Positions 9,501 to 20,262 of a stretch of DNA of 40,147 nt are shown here, piece by piece (the stretch's first letter is position 1; each line of letters starts with the position of its first letter). The stretch is from Caldilineales bacterium (GTDB taxonomy: Bacteria > Chloroflexota > Anaerolineae > J102). The notes under the pieces are model-generated. The model ran no database searches. It saw only the letters and a list, made by a program, of their open reading frames with translations, and was not told the origin of the DNA. The position numbers were made by a program, and so were the translations under genes. The stretch is from NCBI GenBank assembly GCA_024102915.1, contig JAGFJG010000060.1, forward strand, positions 1 through 40,147, written 5' to 3'.

Positions 9501-9821
9501 GTACACAGTGGGGAATTTGGCGATGATGCCCGCCGGGCCGCCTGCCGGATAGGCTGTCATCGGGATTGGCACGCCAGCCGTATCGACATGGGAATTCGTA
9601 GAATCGGGCGCATCCCCCAAATCTCGCCTGGCCTTGGGCTGCACGTTACGCCCGGAGAAGGGGAGGAACAGGACGTTCGAGTGGGGTACAAGCGTCTGTT
9701 CAGGCTCAATTGCTTGTGATTGGTCAGGCGCCGAAACCGCGCTGAGGCTGAAAGCAAGCAGCAGCACGGCGACTAAAAACACCGCGCCGACCAATACCCT
9801 GAATGTGCGTTTTGCGCGCAT
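6579..9821 (-). CDS. Large secreted protein with two GEVED domains and Pro/Thr linkers
   Basis: A 1080-residue exported protein. The start ATG at 9821 lies 9 nt after an AGGAG, a better fit than the ATG at 9827, which is only 3 nt away. Residues 1-30 form a signal peptide. Two tandem domains of about 230 residues begin DLGDAPDST at about 67 and 302 and each ends GETEDYYSC, the hallmark of GEVED domains found in cell-surface proteins. A TPTPTP-type linker (about 527-570) leads to a SpaA/CNA-like beta domain (about 571-660). A middle domain, a second long Thr/Pro linker (about 834-924) and a C-terminal beta-rich domain follow. No LPXTG, PEP-CTERM or transmembrane anchor is seen. The function is probably surface adhesion or matrix; no enzymatic motif is visible. 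Confidence 0.85.
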   Translation of the reverse strand: MRAKRTFRVLVGAVFLVAVLLLAFSLSAVSAPDQSQAIEPEQTLVPHSNVLFLPFSGRNVQPKARRDLGDAPDSTNSHVDTAGVPIPMTAYPAGGPAGIIAKFPTVYQIGSPPFGPLHHNRPLRYYLGPAITLEKEADVGFDQDPTNNIIPPMDIPNRDVADDGINPNPNLPNCVPTQLNFTVTVAPGAPASDVFVNLWFDWNRSGDWGQKHQCPGAIADEWAVKNQVIFLPGPGTYNFTTDTFLPYHPVPSPHQCLWWRITLSNSQAIAPDGSGPPNGWDFGETEDYYSCGDVQPQEPQPDLGDAPDSTNHFGLVMTAYPAGGPLGTPARYPTVFDPGTGLPQGPLHRNFPPEYWLGPQMSREREADIGPDADPSNNIMPVFDVPDQDLKDDGVTNPNPVLNDCTPTQLSFNVTVPPGTAANQPFVNLWFDWDRSGDWGQTFGCTGVVASEWAVQNQTIVLPANPGPGPANHVFLTDTFLPFNPHPGECLWWRITLSDTPASAADGSGPAGGYKLGETEDYYSCEQTDKTPTPTPTIKPTETPTATPTPRPTNTPTPTATPTKPKPSIIVIKLDIVTWDPLPGWTMVLHQGPECTGPILAEQETNDQGLTDFVDLEPGTYSVEEMMQPGYSPFTPQCQTVQVADETSSTELGSAAYPPAGEDTFNSGAGLLVQLASGGVELLTLNSGPTTVKRGDPTDNADDRSTIDTEIVSMSLTGQAPLPLGPVMLRESPTRASTGKTTQRTPGTDFPADSFFDVFVELDSNLGTLHHDLPVPMEAVINDIPPIMDVYRTLEQQQIPILTEQNVPVGMLLRAVHVPIPIKEIFVIFINHKDPTATPTATARATDTPTPTKVQATNTPTETPTKRPTETPTITPTDTATPRSTDTPTATATATASPTATITPTPTHTPTITPTATATATRPVTLTGVTSTFTTGDPTNPGGVTLTIHVIDQELDGKVHDFEIYFAAQNPPWPAGTVITPITPLPPGWTVEPILGNDGTIIGWRWVTQEFPFKTCQPLTFQFNIDPPSVLGDFITIYLTDENHNVIGSITSQRVPPPGTGGRSARLSRINPAYVAACSP

Positions 9822-10088
9822 AACCATCGTCTCCTGAGAAAGTGTGGGTGGGACAACCAATTGTAGGGCAGGCTACTGGCCAGATGGCCGTGCAGTGCCG
9901 TCTATAACTCGCCTGACCGAATTATCACCGCTGGCGTTGTGTCAATACCGGATCATTACAGATGCCTGCCCCCTGTGATCTAGGGGACTCATCACTATTC
10001 ACACTTATTGTAGCAAACTGTCAGGGTGATTTCAAGGGGCTGTTCGAGAACGATAATAGGTCACGGCATGGTGATTTCCCGCTATTAC
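9822..10088. other. Divergent regulatory region between the GEVED gene and gyrA
   Basis: No coding frame is convincing here. On the minus strand a TACAAT at 9860-9865 lies about 40 bp before the GEVED start but has no good -35 box. A minus-strand TTGACA near 9950 lacks a -10 box at proper spacing. Confidence 0.35.
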
Positions 10089-10097
10089 TGGTATAAT
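10089..10097 (+). promoter_or_regulatory. Extended -10 promoter of gyrA
   Basis: TGGTATAAT is a perfect -10 hexamer (10092-10097) with the TGn extension. The -35 region is weak (TGGTGA at 17 bp). It gives a leader of about 43 nt that ends in AAGGAT, 5 nt before the gyrA ATG. Confidence 0.65.
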
Positions 10098-10145
10098 ATG
10101 GCGTTGTCAAAATCTTTGCCGAAGGCTGAATTTTAAGGATATCAG

Positions 10146-12743
<2,598 letters not shown>

Positions 12744-12783
12744 ATGGTAAACTGACGTTAGTTTGAGACCGCTACTTTTGACC

Positions 12784-12890
12784 AACCGTTGACGATGGAC
12801 GATGGCGGATGCACTGACAAAACGAGTTCTATCGTCTGTCGTCCATCGTCGAGTAAAAACTACTAAGCTCTTTGTGACTTCAGGTTAGCG
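12784..12890. repeat. Intergenic element of inverted GACGATG heptamers, copy A
   Basis: Three heptamers (GACGATG twice, then GCGGATG) at 12791-12811 face three inverted ones (TATCGTC, TGTCGTC, CATCGTC) at 12830-12850, forming an imperfect hairpin with an 18-nt loop. The outer parts, ACCGTTGACGAT on the left and TGACTTCAG followed by GTTAG on the right, recur at 15116-15170. The element runs up to the start codon of the next gene. Confidence 0.7.
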
Positions 12891-14285
12891 ATGGCTATCA
12901 CCCAGCTTTTGCAGCGGCAGCCCGGTCTGCAATTGGATTTCCAGGGCGTTTTGGACCCCAATCCCATCCTGGAAACAATCGTCTCCTTCGCCAACAGCGA
13001 GGGCGGCCAGATCGTCGTTGGGGCCAATGCCAGCGGGCGGGTGACGGGCGGCATTGTGGTCGAGGATATCGAGAATCTGCTGCAAATGTCGCTGTACCGG
13101 ATTCGACCGCCATTGCGCGTCGAGGTCGAGACGTTCGAGTTGCCGCAGGGAACTGTACTCGTCCTCAATGTGCCGCGTAGCAACGAGTTGCACAGTCTGA
13201 TCGATGGGCGTGTACTGGCCCGCCGCGGGAATCAGAATGTCTTGCAGACCGGCACCGATCTGACCTCGCTGGTTTCGTCGCGGGCCGGCGGCGATTATGA
13301 ACTCGAACCGATCGCCGGCACGAGCATCGATGATTTCGACATGGAGGTTGTGGCCGAATATGTGGAATACCGGCGCAGACGCCAACCGCGCGGCTTTGTC
13401 GGTTCCACCGAAGCATTGCTGCGCCAGATCGGGGCGCTGACCGCGGAAGGCGTGGCCACGGTGATGGGCCTGCTGCTTTTTGGCCGGGAACCGCAGATTT
13501 ATTTGCCGCAGAGCGGTCTCACTTTCGTCAAATTCGCCAGCAGTGATCGCCGCGGCGAGCATGGGCAGATCGGCTATGGCCGCCGCGAGGATATCAACGG
13601 CCCGCTGGCCCGGATCATCGAGCGAGCGTGGCAGGTGGCCTGGGAGGAGATGGATAAGCAGGCCGTGGTGAAGGGTCTGACCCGGCAGGAACAGACCGAG
13701 TATCCGGGCGTCTCGGTTCGTGAGGCGCTGGTCAACGCTGTCGCCCATCGCGACTATCGGGTGGCCGGACGCCGCATCGAGATGCTGCTCTATCGAGACC
13801 GATTGGAGGTGACCTCGCCCGGCGGATTGCCAGGTTACATCACCCTGCAGAACATCGTCGACGAGCATTTCAGCCGCAATCCCCGCCTGGTGAACGGGCT
13901 GTTGCAGTGGGGGTATATCGAGGAGTTGGGTTTGGGCATCGACAAAATGATCGAGGCGATGATCGCCGACGGGCATCCGCCCCCCGATTTCAAGGCCTCG
14001 CCCCACGCCTTCACCGTCACCCTGCGCAAGGGCCGCGAGGTTGGTCAGCCCGGCCAGATGCAGCAATGGGAACACAACATGAATGAGCGCCAGATGCAGG
14101 CGTTGCAATTCGTGCAGCAGTATGGCCGCATCACCAACAGCGATTATCGCAACTTATGCCCCAATGTGAGTTCGGAGACGTTGCGCTTGGACCTGGCTGA
14201 TCTGGTGGACAAAGGTTTGTTGCTCAAAATCGGCGACAAAAAAGGCACGCATTATGTGCTGAAACGGCGAGGCGGCCAATCATAA
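12891..14285 (+). CDS. AlbA_2/HATPase-type ATP-binding regulator with winged helix
   Basis: A 464-residue protein of the COG2865-like family of putative transcriptional regulators. The N-terminal AlbA_2 (Schlafen-like) domain shows FANSEGGQIVVGA at about 33-45. A second domain with REALVNAVAHRDY at about 278 resembles the ATP-binding fold found in these proteins, and EVTSPGGLPG follows it. The last 70 residues (about 395-464) form a winged-helix domain, MNERQMQALQFVQQYGRITN onward. Members are usually called ATP-binding or RecG-like proteins; their biochemical role is poorly known, and helicase annotations of this group are misleading. The gene starts directly behind a repeat element and has no clear Shine-Dalgarno. 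An array of 11-bp boxes lies 29 bp past its stop. Confidence 0.85.
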   Translation: MAITQLLQRQPGLQLDFQGVLDPNPILETIVSFANSEGGQIVVGANASGRVTGGIVVEDIENLLQMSLYRIRPPLRVEVETFELPQGTVLVLNVPRSNELHSLIDGRVLARRGNQNVLQTGTDLTSLVSSRAGGDYELEPIAGTSIDDFDMEVVAEYVEYRRRRQPRGFVGSTEALLRQIGALTAEGVATVMGLLLFGREPQIYLPQSGLTFVKFASSDRRGEHGQIGYGRREDINGPLARIIERAWQVAWEEMDKQAVVKGLTRQEQTEYPGVSVREALVNAVAHRDYRVAGRRIEMLLYRDRLEVTSPGGLPGYITLQNIVDEHFSRNPRLVNGLLQWGYIEELGLGIDKMIEAMIADGHPPPDFKASPHAFTVTLRKGREVGQPGQMQQWEHNMNERQMQALQFVQQYGRITNSDYRNLCPNVSSETLRLDLADLVDKGLLLKIGDKKGTHYVLKRRGGQS

Positions 14286-14313
14286 GGGTGATGATTTCCC
14301 GCCAGCCCTGTCG

Positions 14314-14430
14314 ATTTGGGAAAAATTTGGGATAAGTTTGGGTTAAATTTGTGAATTGGCGTATACAGTTGCAGGCAGGTGGTTTATCCCAAGTTTTATC
14401 CCAAATTTATTTGGGATAAGTTTGGGTAAC
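14314..14430. promoter_or_regulatory. Array of eight 11-bp ATTTGGGATAA-like boxes
   Basis: Four boxes run head to tail at exactly 11-bp spacing (14314, 14325, 14336, 14347). After a 26-bp gap come two inverted boxes (14384-14394 and 14396-14406), then two direct boxes (14409, 14420). Three copies are identical, ATTTGGGATAA. The copies at 14396-14406 and 14409-14419 make a perfect 11-bp inverted repeat with a TT spacer. The AT-rich block stands out from its surroundings, and the period of one helical turn suggests cooperative protein binding. It may instead be a decayed tandem repeat. Confidence 0.6.
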
Positions 14431-14475
14431 TGGTTGGCAGGGGTGTCTGTGAGTTTTTGATGGATACGCTAAGGC

Positions 14476-14514
14476 TTGCTTCCGGGCTGGCGCGTGGTAT
14501 ACTTCGCGCCAGCC
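14476..14514 (+). promoter_or_regulatory. Promoter of the SH3 protein gene with overlapping palindrome
   Basis: TTGCTT (14476-14481), a 16-bp spacer and TATACT (14498-14503) with a TGG extension form a good promoter about 34 bp before the ATG. GGCTGGCGCG (14485-14494) and its perfect complement (14505-14514) flank the -10 box, as an operator would. Confidence 0.6.
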
Positions 14515-14536
14515 TTTCCCCAGATATGGAGATTGC

Positions 14537-15061
14537 ATGAGTCAGAGAAAGTATCAATCACGCCGTGTACAGCAGCGGCCTCGTTCACCCTGGGCCGCCC
14601 TGTTAATCCCGTTCCTGGCGATTCTGCTGACAGCGGCGTTGTTCTATGTCGTCTTCAATTCCATCGGCAATCAGGCTGCGGCGGAACCAACCCCACTGCC
14701 GCCCACGCCTATCCCCACCGTGTCCGTCGCCTCCCCAACGCCAGAGCCGCCCACCCCGACGCCAGAGCCAGCGACACCCACTGCCGAACCGGCGACGCCG
14801 ACGCCCGAAGCGGCGCTTGGCGTGCTCAAGGTTGGCGGCGTGGCGACTGTGAATGCCGATGCCGGTCTGCGGGTGCGCAGCGGCCCCGGCACCAATTACG
14901 ATCCGGTGACCACCCTGCCGCCGGGGACTGTTGTGGATGTCATTGGCGGCCCTGAGCGCGCCGATAGCTATACCTGGTGGCAGATCCGCTTCGCCCTGGC
15001 GGACGGAGGTCAGGGCGATGGTTGGGTCGCAGGCGATTTCCTGGACCCAGGCGCGGGTTGA
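14537..15061 (+). CDS. Membrane-anchored SH3-domain protein
   Basis: A 174-residue protein with a basic cytoplasmic N-terminus, one transmembrane helix at about 22-45, a Pro/Thr/Glu-rich spacer (about 50-95) and a bacterial SH3 (SH3_3) domain at about 100-172. The domain shows the usual GLRVRSGPGTNYDPV and a WWQIR core followed by GWVAGDFL. Such domains bind cell-wall or surface polymers. TGGAG five bases before the ATG supports the start. It has its own promoter with an overlapping palindrome and lies downstream of the 11-bp box array, so it may be controlled by the neighbouring AlbA-type regulator (inference). Confidence 0.85.
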   Translation: MSQRKYQSRRVQQRPRSPWAALLIPFLAILLTAALFYVVFNSIGNQAAAEPTPLPPTPIPTVSVASPTPEPPTPTPEPATPTAEPATPTPEAALGVLKVGGVATVNADAGLRVRSGPGTNYDPVTTLPPGTVVDVIGGPERADSYTWWQIRFALADGGQGDGWVAGDFLDPGAG

Positions 15062-15115
15062 TTTCAATCACGCCGAATGGCTACTCAGCCGCCAGTTTGA
15101 TATCTCTGCCGTTGT

Positions 15116-15170
15116 CCGACCGTTGACGATAGACTGTGGTCCATCGTCGTTTATGGTGACTTCAGATTAG
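15116..15170. repeat. Intergenic GACGAT inverted element, copy B
   Basis: A short version of the element at 12784-12890. ACCGTTGACGAT is at the left, CCATCGTCG in the middle, and TGACTTCAGATTAG at the right. GACGAT (15125) pairs with ATCGTC (15143-15148). Its last bases provide the TAA stop of the minus-strand holin-like gene. Confidence 0.6.
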
Positions 15171-15553
15171 TCGGGCAGGAAAATCCCGGCGATGACGCTG
15201 GCAATCGAGACGATCAGCGCACCCCAAAACGCAGGCCAGAAACCCGCAACCACGAAACCGATATTAAAAGCATCGCCGATGGCGCCGGTCAGCCAGAGCA
15301 GTAAAGCGTTGAGCACAAATGTGAAAAGCCCCAGCGTCAGGACTTGCAGCGGGCAGGTGAGGATTTTGAGGATGGGCTTGAGCAGAGCATTGACCGCGCC
15401 GAAGATGGTCGCCACGAGCAACAGATCAATCGCGCCCAGCCTCTGAATGCAGGCGCTGCCATTGAGTTCGCTGCAACCTACGCCATCGACGAAGTACGCG
15501 GCTGCGATCAACGCCAGGGCGTTGATGAAAATACGGAGCAGTATTCTCGCCAT
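15167..15553 (-). CDS. Phage-holin family (4_2-like) membrane protein
   Basis: A small protein of 128 residues with four hydrophobic segments. The central pattern NALLKPILKILTCPLQVLTLG, followed by FTFVLNALLLWLTG, is characteristic of the Mycobacterial four-TM phage holin superfamily (pfam04020-like), chromosomal membrane proteins of unknown role despite the name. I chose the ATG at 15553, which follows AAGGAG by 8 nt; the upstream in-frame ATG at 15577 has none. A Cys pair in the first loop (DGVGCSELNGSAC) is unusual and may form a disulfide. Its stop codon lies inside the repeat at 15116-15170. The SHOCT-like gene is directly upstream. Confidence 0.8.
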   Translation of the reverse strand: MARILLRIFINALALIAAAYFVDGVGCSELNGSACIQRLGAIDLLLVATIFGAVNALLKPILKILTCPLQVLTLGLFTFVLNALLLWLTGAIGDAFNIGFVVAGFWPAFWGALIVSIASVIAGIFLPD

Positions 15554-15570
15554 CGATTCATCTCCTTGCA

Positions 15571-15591
15571 CGGGCATAAGCGCTATGCCCG
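15571..15591. repeat. Short palindrome between two minus-strand genes
   Basis: CGGGCATA (15571-15578) and TATGCCCG (15584-15591) form an 8-bp stem with a 5-nt loop. It lies between the SHOCT-like stop and the ribosome site of the holin-like gene, and could be a weak terminator or processing hairpin. Confidence 0.4.
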
Positions 15592-15597
15592 GCGCTG

Positions 15598-15972
15598 TTA
15601 TTCCACAAAGATCTGGACGCGCTCGTTGTCTTCCAAATCTTCGACATCAAGAATGCGCCCGGTTTGCCCAGCCTGCACGGCGGCTGCCAGCGCATCGAAG
15701 TCGATATCCTGATCCTCTTCCACAAACCTGGCCCCCATTTTCAGGCCTACGTTGACCAGGCCGATGGGGATATTGATATTGACTTTATCTTTGCCGGTGC
15801 GCAGATCGGTGACGCGGACGCGAAACCAGCGCGCCTGACTGCCCGCATATTGCGGCTGTTCGTTCTGCGTCCGGCTGTTCATCGCCTCCAACAGGCTCAC
15901 GCCGTCGCTGGCAGAGATCGTACCATCCGCCACCATTTGCAGGACTCGCATGCGTTCTTCGGAGGTCGCCAT
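15598..15972 (-). CDS. SHOCT-like domain protein (LiaX/YvlB N-terminal type)
   Basis: A 124-residue protein starting EERMRVLQMVADGTISASDG, then LLEAM. This is the helical SHOCT-like domain found at the N-terminus of YvlB/LiaX proteins, linked in Firmicutes to envelope-stress responses. The second half (about 45-124) is a soluble domain with alternating Asp/Glu. No membrane segment is present. The start ATG at 15972 lacks a strong ribosome site. The GNAT gene ends 9 bp upstream and the holin-like gene follows, so the three probably form one transcript. Confidence 0.7.
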   Translation of the reverse strand: MATSEERMRVLQMVADGTISASDGVSLLEAMNSRTQNEQPQYAGSQARWFRVRVTDLRTGKDKVNINIPIGLVNVGLKMGARFVEEDQDIDFDALAAAVQAGQTGRILDVEDLEDNERVQIFVE

Positions 15973-15981
15973 AGTTGAAAG

Positions 15982-17025
15982 TTATTCCTGCCCTGATCGA
16001 TTTCGGTATCGTTCGGAATGGTGAACGATGCGTTTGCGCATGGTCACAAGCTCGCTGGCGCGATGGAAGCCCTGCTCTTCCAGCGTCGCAATCGCATCAG
16101 GCTGATAATCATAAAGCAAGGCGGCAACCGGGCGGCGGGGGTGCAGGCCAAGTTGATTGAGCCCATAATGGAGCAGGCTGGCCTCCCACTGGCCGCGCAC
16201 ATGCGGGTGAAGGAGCAGATCGAGGCGGTGATCGCCGCGCGGCCTGGTATCGACATCGAGCACGCCCAGAAGTTCGTTGCGCCAAAATGCGCCCAACCTC
16301 CGGCGGTAGCCCCCGCCCGTTAGCTGGCCCCACAGCCGGCCGATTGTAGAATCGCTGCTGGAGCGGAAGTTTGAATTGCGGTCGGGATGCCACCAGCGGG
16401 CGAGTTCGGGCAGTGAGTTCCTCAACAAATGGCTCACTTTCTTCCAATCGTTGTAATACAGGGGTTCGAGTGATAGATCGTCCGGCAATGGCAGACTGGA
16501 AGCGGGAGGCGTCATCCGCGTGCGGAGCTGGACTTCGGTCACCACTTCCGAAAAGCCCAAATGATCGTAAAGGCTGCGGGCGATGTCGTTGTTGCGGCGA
16601 ACCTGCAAAATCGCCCACTCGCCGTCAATCTGGCGGATGCGATTGATCGCCTGTTCCATCAAAGCCCGGCCAATGCCCCGGCCTCGATAACCCTCCTTGA
16701 CCGCGACGTTGGCGAGCATCCAACGGCGGCCATAGCCATCCACCTGTTGGATGGTGACATTGCCCACGATCTGCCCGTCCTCTTCCCACACGAACCCGCG
16801 GAAGAACCCGCTGCCTCCACTGCCGGGCGGCGCCATCAAATAGATCAGCGGCCCCAGCCGGGCCATCGTGCGCATATCCCGCAACGAGGAGCGCCCAGCC
16901 GCGTCCAATTCACTGGAGAACGCTTCGTCGATCAGATCGGCGATGGCGCCGAGATCTCGATGCAGATCGATCTGGCGTATGCCCCGTTGCGGCGCTGGGG
17001 TGATCGAGGCGGATGTGATAGCCAT
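15982..17025 (-). CDS. GNAT-family acetyltransferase, two-domain
   Basis: A 347-residue protein. The first GNAT domain (about 15-165) is intact and carries the acetyl-CoA binding motif A, VAVKEGYRGRGIGRALM at about 108-124, and a typical LYDHLGFSEV end. The second half (about 180-335) looks like a degenerate GNAT copy that ends LEEQGFHRASEL and lacks the RGxG loop. The substrate is unknown; the arrangement resembles mycothiol-synthase-like and other tandem GNATs. It heads a three-gene minus-strand run with the SHOCT-like and holin-like genes. Confidence 0.85.
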   Translation of the reverse strand: MAITSASITPAPQRGIRQIDLHRDLGAIADLIDEAFSSELDAAGRSSLRDMRTMARLGPLIYLMAPPGSGGSGFFRGFVWEEDGQIVGNVTIQQVDGYGRRWMLANVAVKEGYRGRGIGRALMEQAINRIRQIDGEWAILQVRRNNDIARSLYDHLGFSEVVTEVQLRTRMTPPASSLPLPDDLSLEPLYYNDWKKVSHLLRNSLPELARWWHPDRNSNFRSSSDSTIGRLWGQLTGGGYRRRLGAFWRNELLGVLDVDTRPRGDHRLDLLLHPHVRGQWEASLLHYGLNQLGLHPRRPVAALLYDYQPDAIATLEEQGFHRASELVTMRKRIVHHSERYRNRSGQE

Positions 17026-17296
17026 TGTGTGGGCGGGCGATCTAGTCAGGTTGGGCGAATGACGGAAACCGAGCGATGGGTCAATAGTAGTCTTTCACGG
17101 TTCACAATGCAAACCGGTTCAGAGGGATGGGTACGGTTTAGATTTTGCACTGCTGCTCGCAAGCGGTGCGATGATGTACAGACGATGTGACGATGTGACG
17201 AAGGTGGACAATTTTCATTTCGTCCTATCGTCATACTCGTCCATTTTCGTCGCCGTCGTGGTTGTACGGGACACTGTTGTCTAATCCTGATGCTAT
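17026..17296. repeat. Gene-free region with inverted 8-bp GACGATGT repeats
   Basis: This space holds GACGATGT at 17181 and 17189 and GACGAAGG at 17197, facing four TCGTC units at 17220, 17228, 17237 and 17247 (spacing 8, 9 and 10). The two groups can pair as an imperfect hairpin. The pattern echoes the GACGATG heptamers at 12791 and 15125 but with period 8. No convincing gene is present. Confidence 0.55.
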
Positions 17297-17342
17297 AAAA
17301 AAGGCTGGACTCCGCGTTGTGTAAACCGACAATCCAGCCTTT
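17297..17342 (-). terminator. Rho-independent terminator of the dnaK operon
   Basis: Read on the minus strand: a 10-bp stem AAAGGCTGGA/TCCAGCCTTT with a 23-nt loop, followed by a run of six T. It starts 27 nt after the dnaK stop. Confidence 0.8.
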
Positions 17343-17368
17343 ACGAATTGCAAATGATGCCTGTGCGA

Positions 17369-19321
<1,953 letters not shown>

Positions 19322-19411
19322 GATGTTGTGTGGGAGAGAACTGGCGTTTGGGTCAGAGTAAAAATGCCGGGGAAATGATGATCTCAATACGTTGCGGGTG
19401 CGCTCCGGGTT

Positions 19412-19993
19412 CTATAGCGCCACTCGCACCTGGCTCGGACGCAAGACCCGGCCATTCAGCATGTAGCCCCGGCGGACTTCGGCGATGATCTCGCCGCTGC
19501 CGACGGTTTCGCTGGGCTCGACGCTGATCGCTTCGTGCAGGTTGGGATCGAAGTCGCCTTCGCTGGGGATGGCGCTGACCCCGGACTTCTCCAGCAAAGC
19601 CTGGAGCTTGCGCTGGATCAGCAGGAAGCCATCGGCCCAACTGCCTTCGTCGACGGGCAGGCCGGCAGGGGCGTTGGCGACCGCTCGTTCGAAATCGTCG
19701 AGCACGGGCAGGATGTCTTTGAGCAGGCTGGCGTTGGCGTTGCTCACCCGCTCTTCGGTTTCGCGCTCTTTGCGGCGGCGGAAGTTCTGCAACTCCGCCT
19801 GCGCCCTCAACGCCTGATCCTGCGCTTCATCGGCGGTGCGTTTGGCGTTGGTCAGTTCTGTGACCAGTTCGGCAATGACGGCGTCTTGCGGCTGCTCCCC
19901 GGCTGCGGCAGTCTCCTCGATCTCAATGATAGGAGTCTCCGTTTCGGACATTTCTGTTGGTTGTGCGTCTTCGTTCGGTATGCTGTCTGACAT
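19412..19993 (-). CDS. grpE: Nucleotide exchange factor GrpE
   Basis: The 193-residue co-chaperone that releases ADP from DnaK. The start ATG at 19993 gives MSDSIPNED and an acidic, disordered N-terminus (1-40). A long coiled-coil helix (about 45-100) includes AELQNFRRRKERETEE, then the family pattern LLKDILPVLDDFERAV. The beta domain at the end has the signature DPNLHEAIS and GYMLNGRVLRPSQVRV. It lies between hrcA and dnaK. The 269 bp between hrcA and grpE hold a GC-rich structured repeat, so grpE-dnaK expression may depend on read-through or on a separate promoter not recognised here. Confidence 0.95.
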   Translation of the reverse strand: MSDSIPNEDAQPTEMSETETPIIEIEETAAAGEQPQDAVIAELVTELTNAKRTADEAQDQALRAQAELQNFRRRKERETEERVSNANASLLKDILPVLDDFERAVANAPAGLPVDEGSWADGFLLIQRKLQALLEKSGVSAIPSEGDFDPNLHEAISVEPSETVGSGEIIAEVRRGYMLNGRVLRPSQVRVAL

Positions 19994-20075
19994 GGTGGAT
20001 TCTGGATCGGTTTTTAATTGGATATGTGAATAATATTGGCTCAAACAGGAGCGATTACATTGCAGACTATTTTCT

Positions 20076-20215
20076 CCGGGGGATACCCCCGGAACCCCCA
20101 TTCAGGGGGCACTACGTCCCCCTGAAACCCCCCGTAAGGTCTCGCCGTTTACACAATACTGAGTTATACGCACAGACTTTTCGAGGGGGTTTGGGGGAGC
20201 GGGGGTGTCCCCCGC
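20076..20215. repeat. GC-rich structured repeat with palindromic ends between hrcA and grpE
   Basis: Perfect palindromes CCGGGGG-ATA-CCCCCGG (20076-20092) and GCGGGGG-TGT-CCCCCGC (20199-20215) sit at the two ends. The left end and the inverted right end share GGGGGA, one variable base, then ACCCCCG, like imperfect terminal inverted repeats. Inside, TTCAGGGGG (20101) pairs with CCCCCTGAA (20118-20126), and AAACCCCC near 20125 can pair with GGGGGTTT near 20185. The G-runs could form quadruplexes. It looks like a non-autonomous repeat of about 140 bp; no coding content. Confidence 0.6.
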
Positions 20216-20262
20216 ATGATCGTCTTGAAGCTGTGTAATTCAGTTTCATACCATGATCTACT

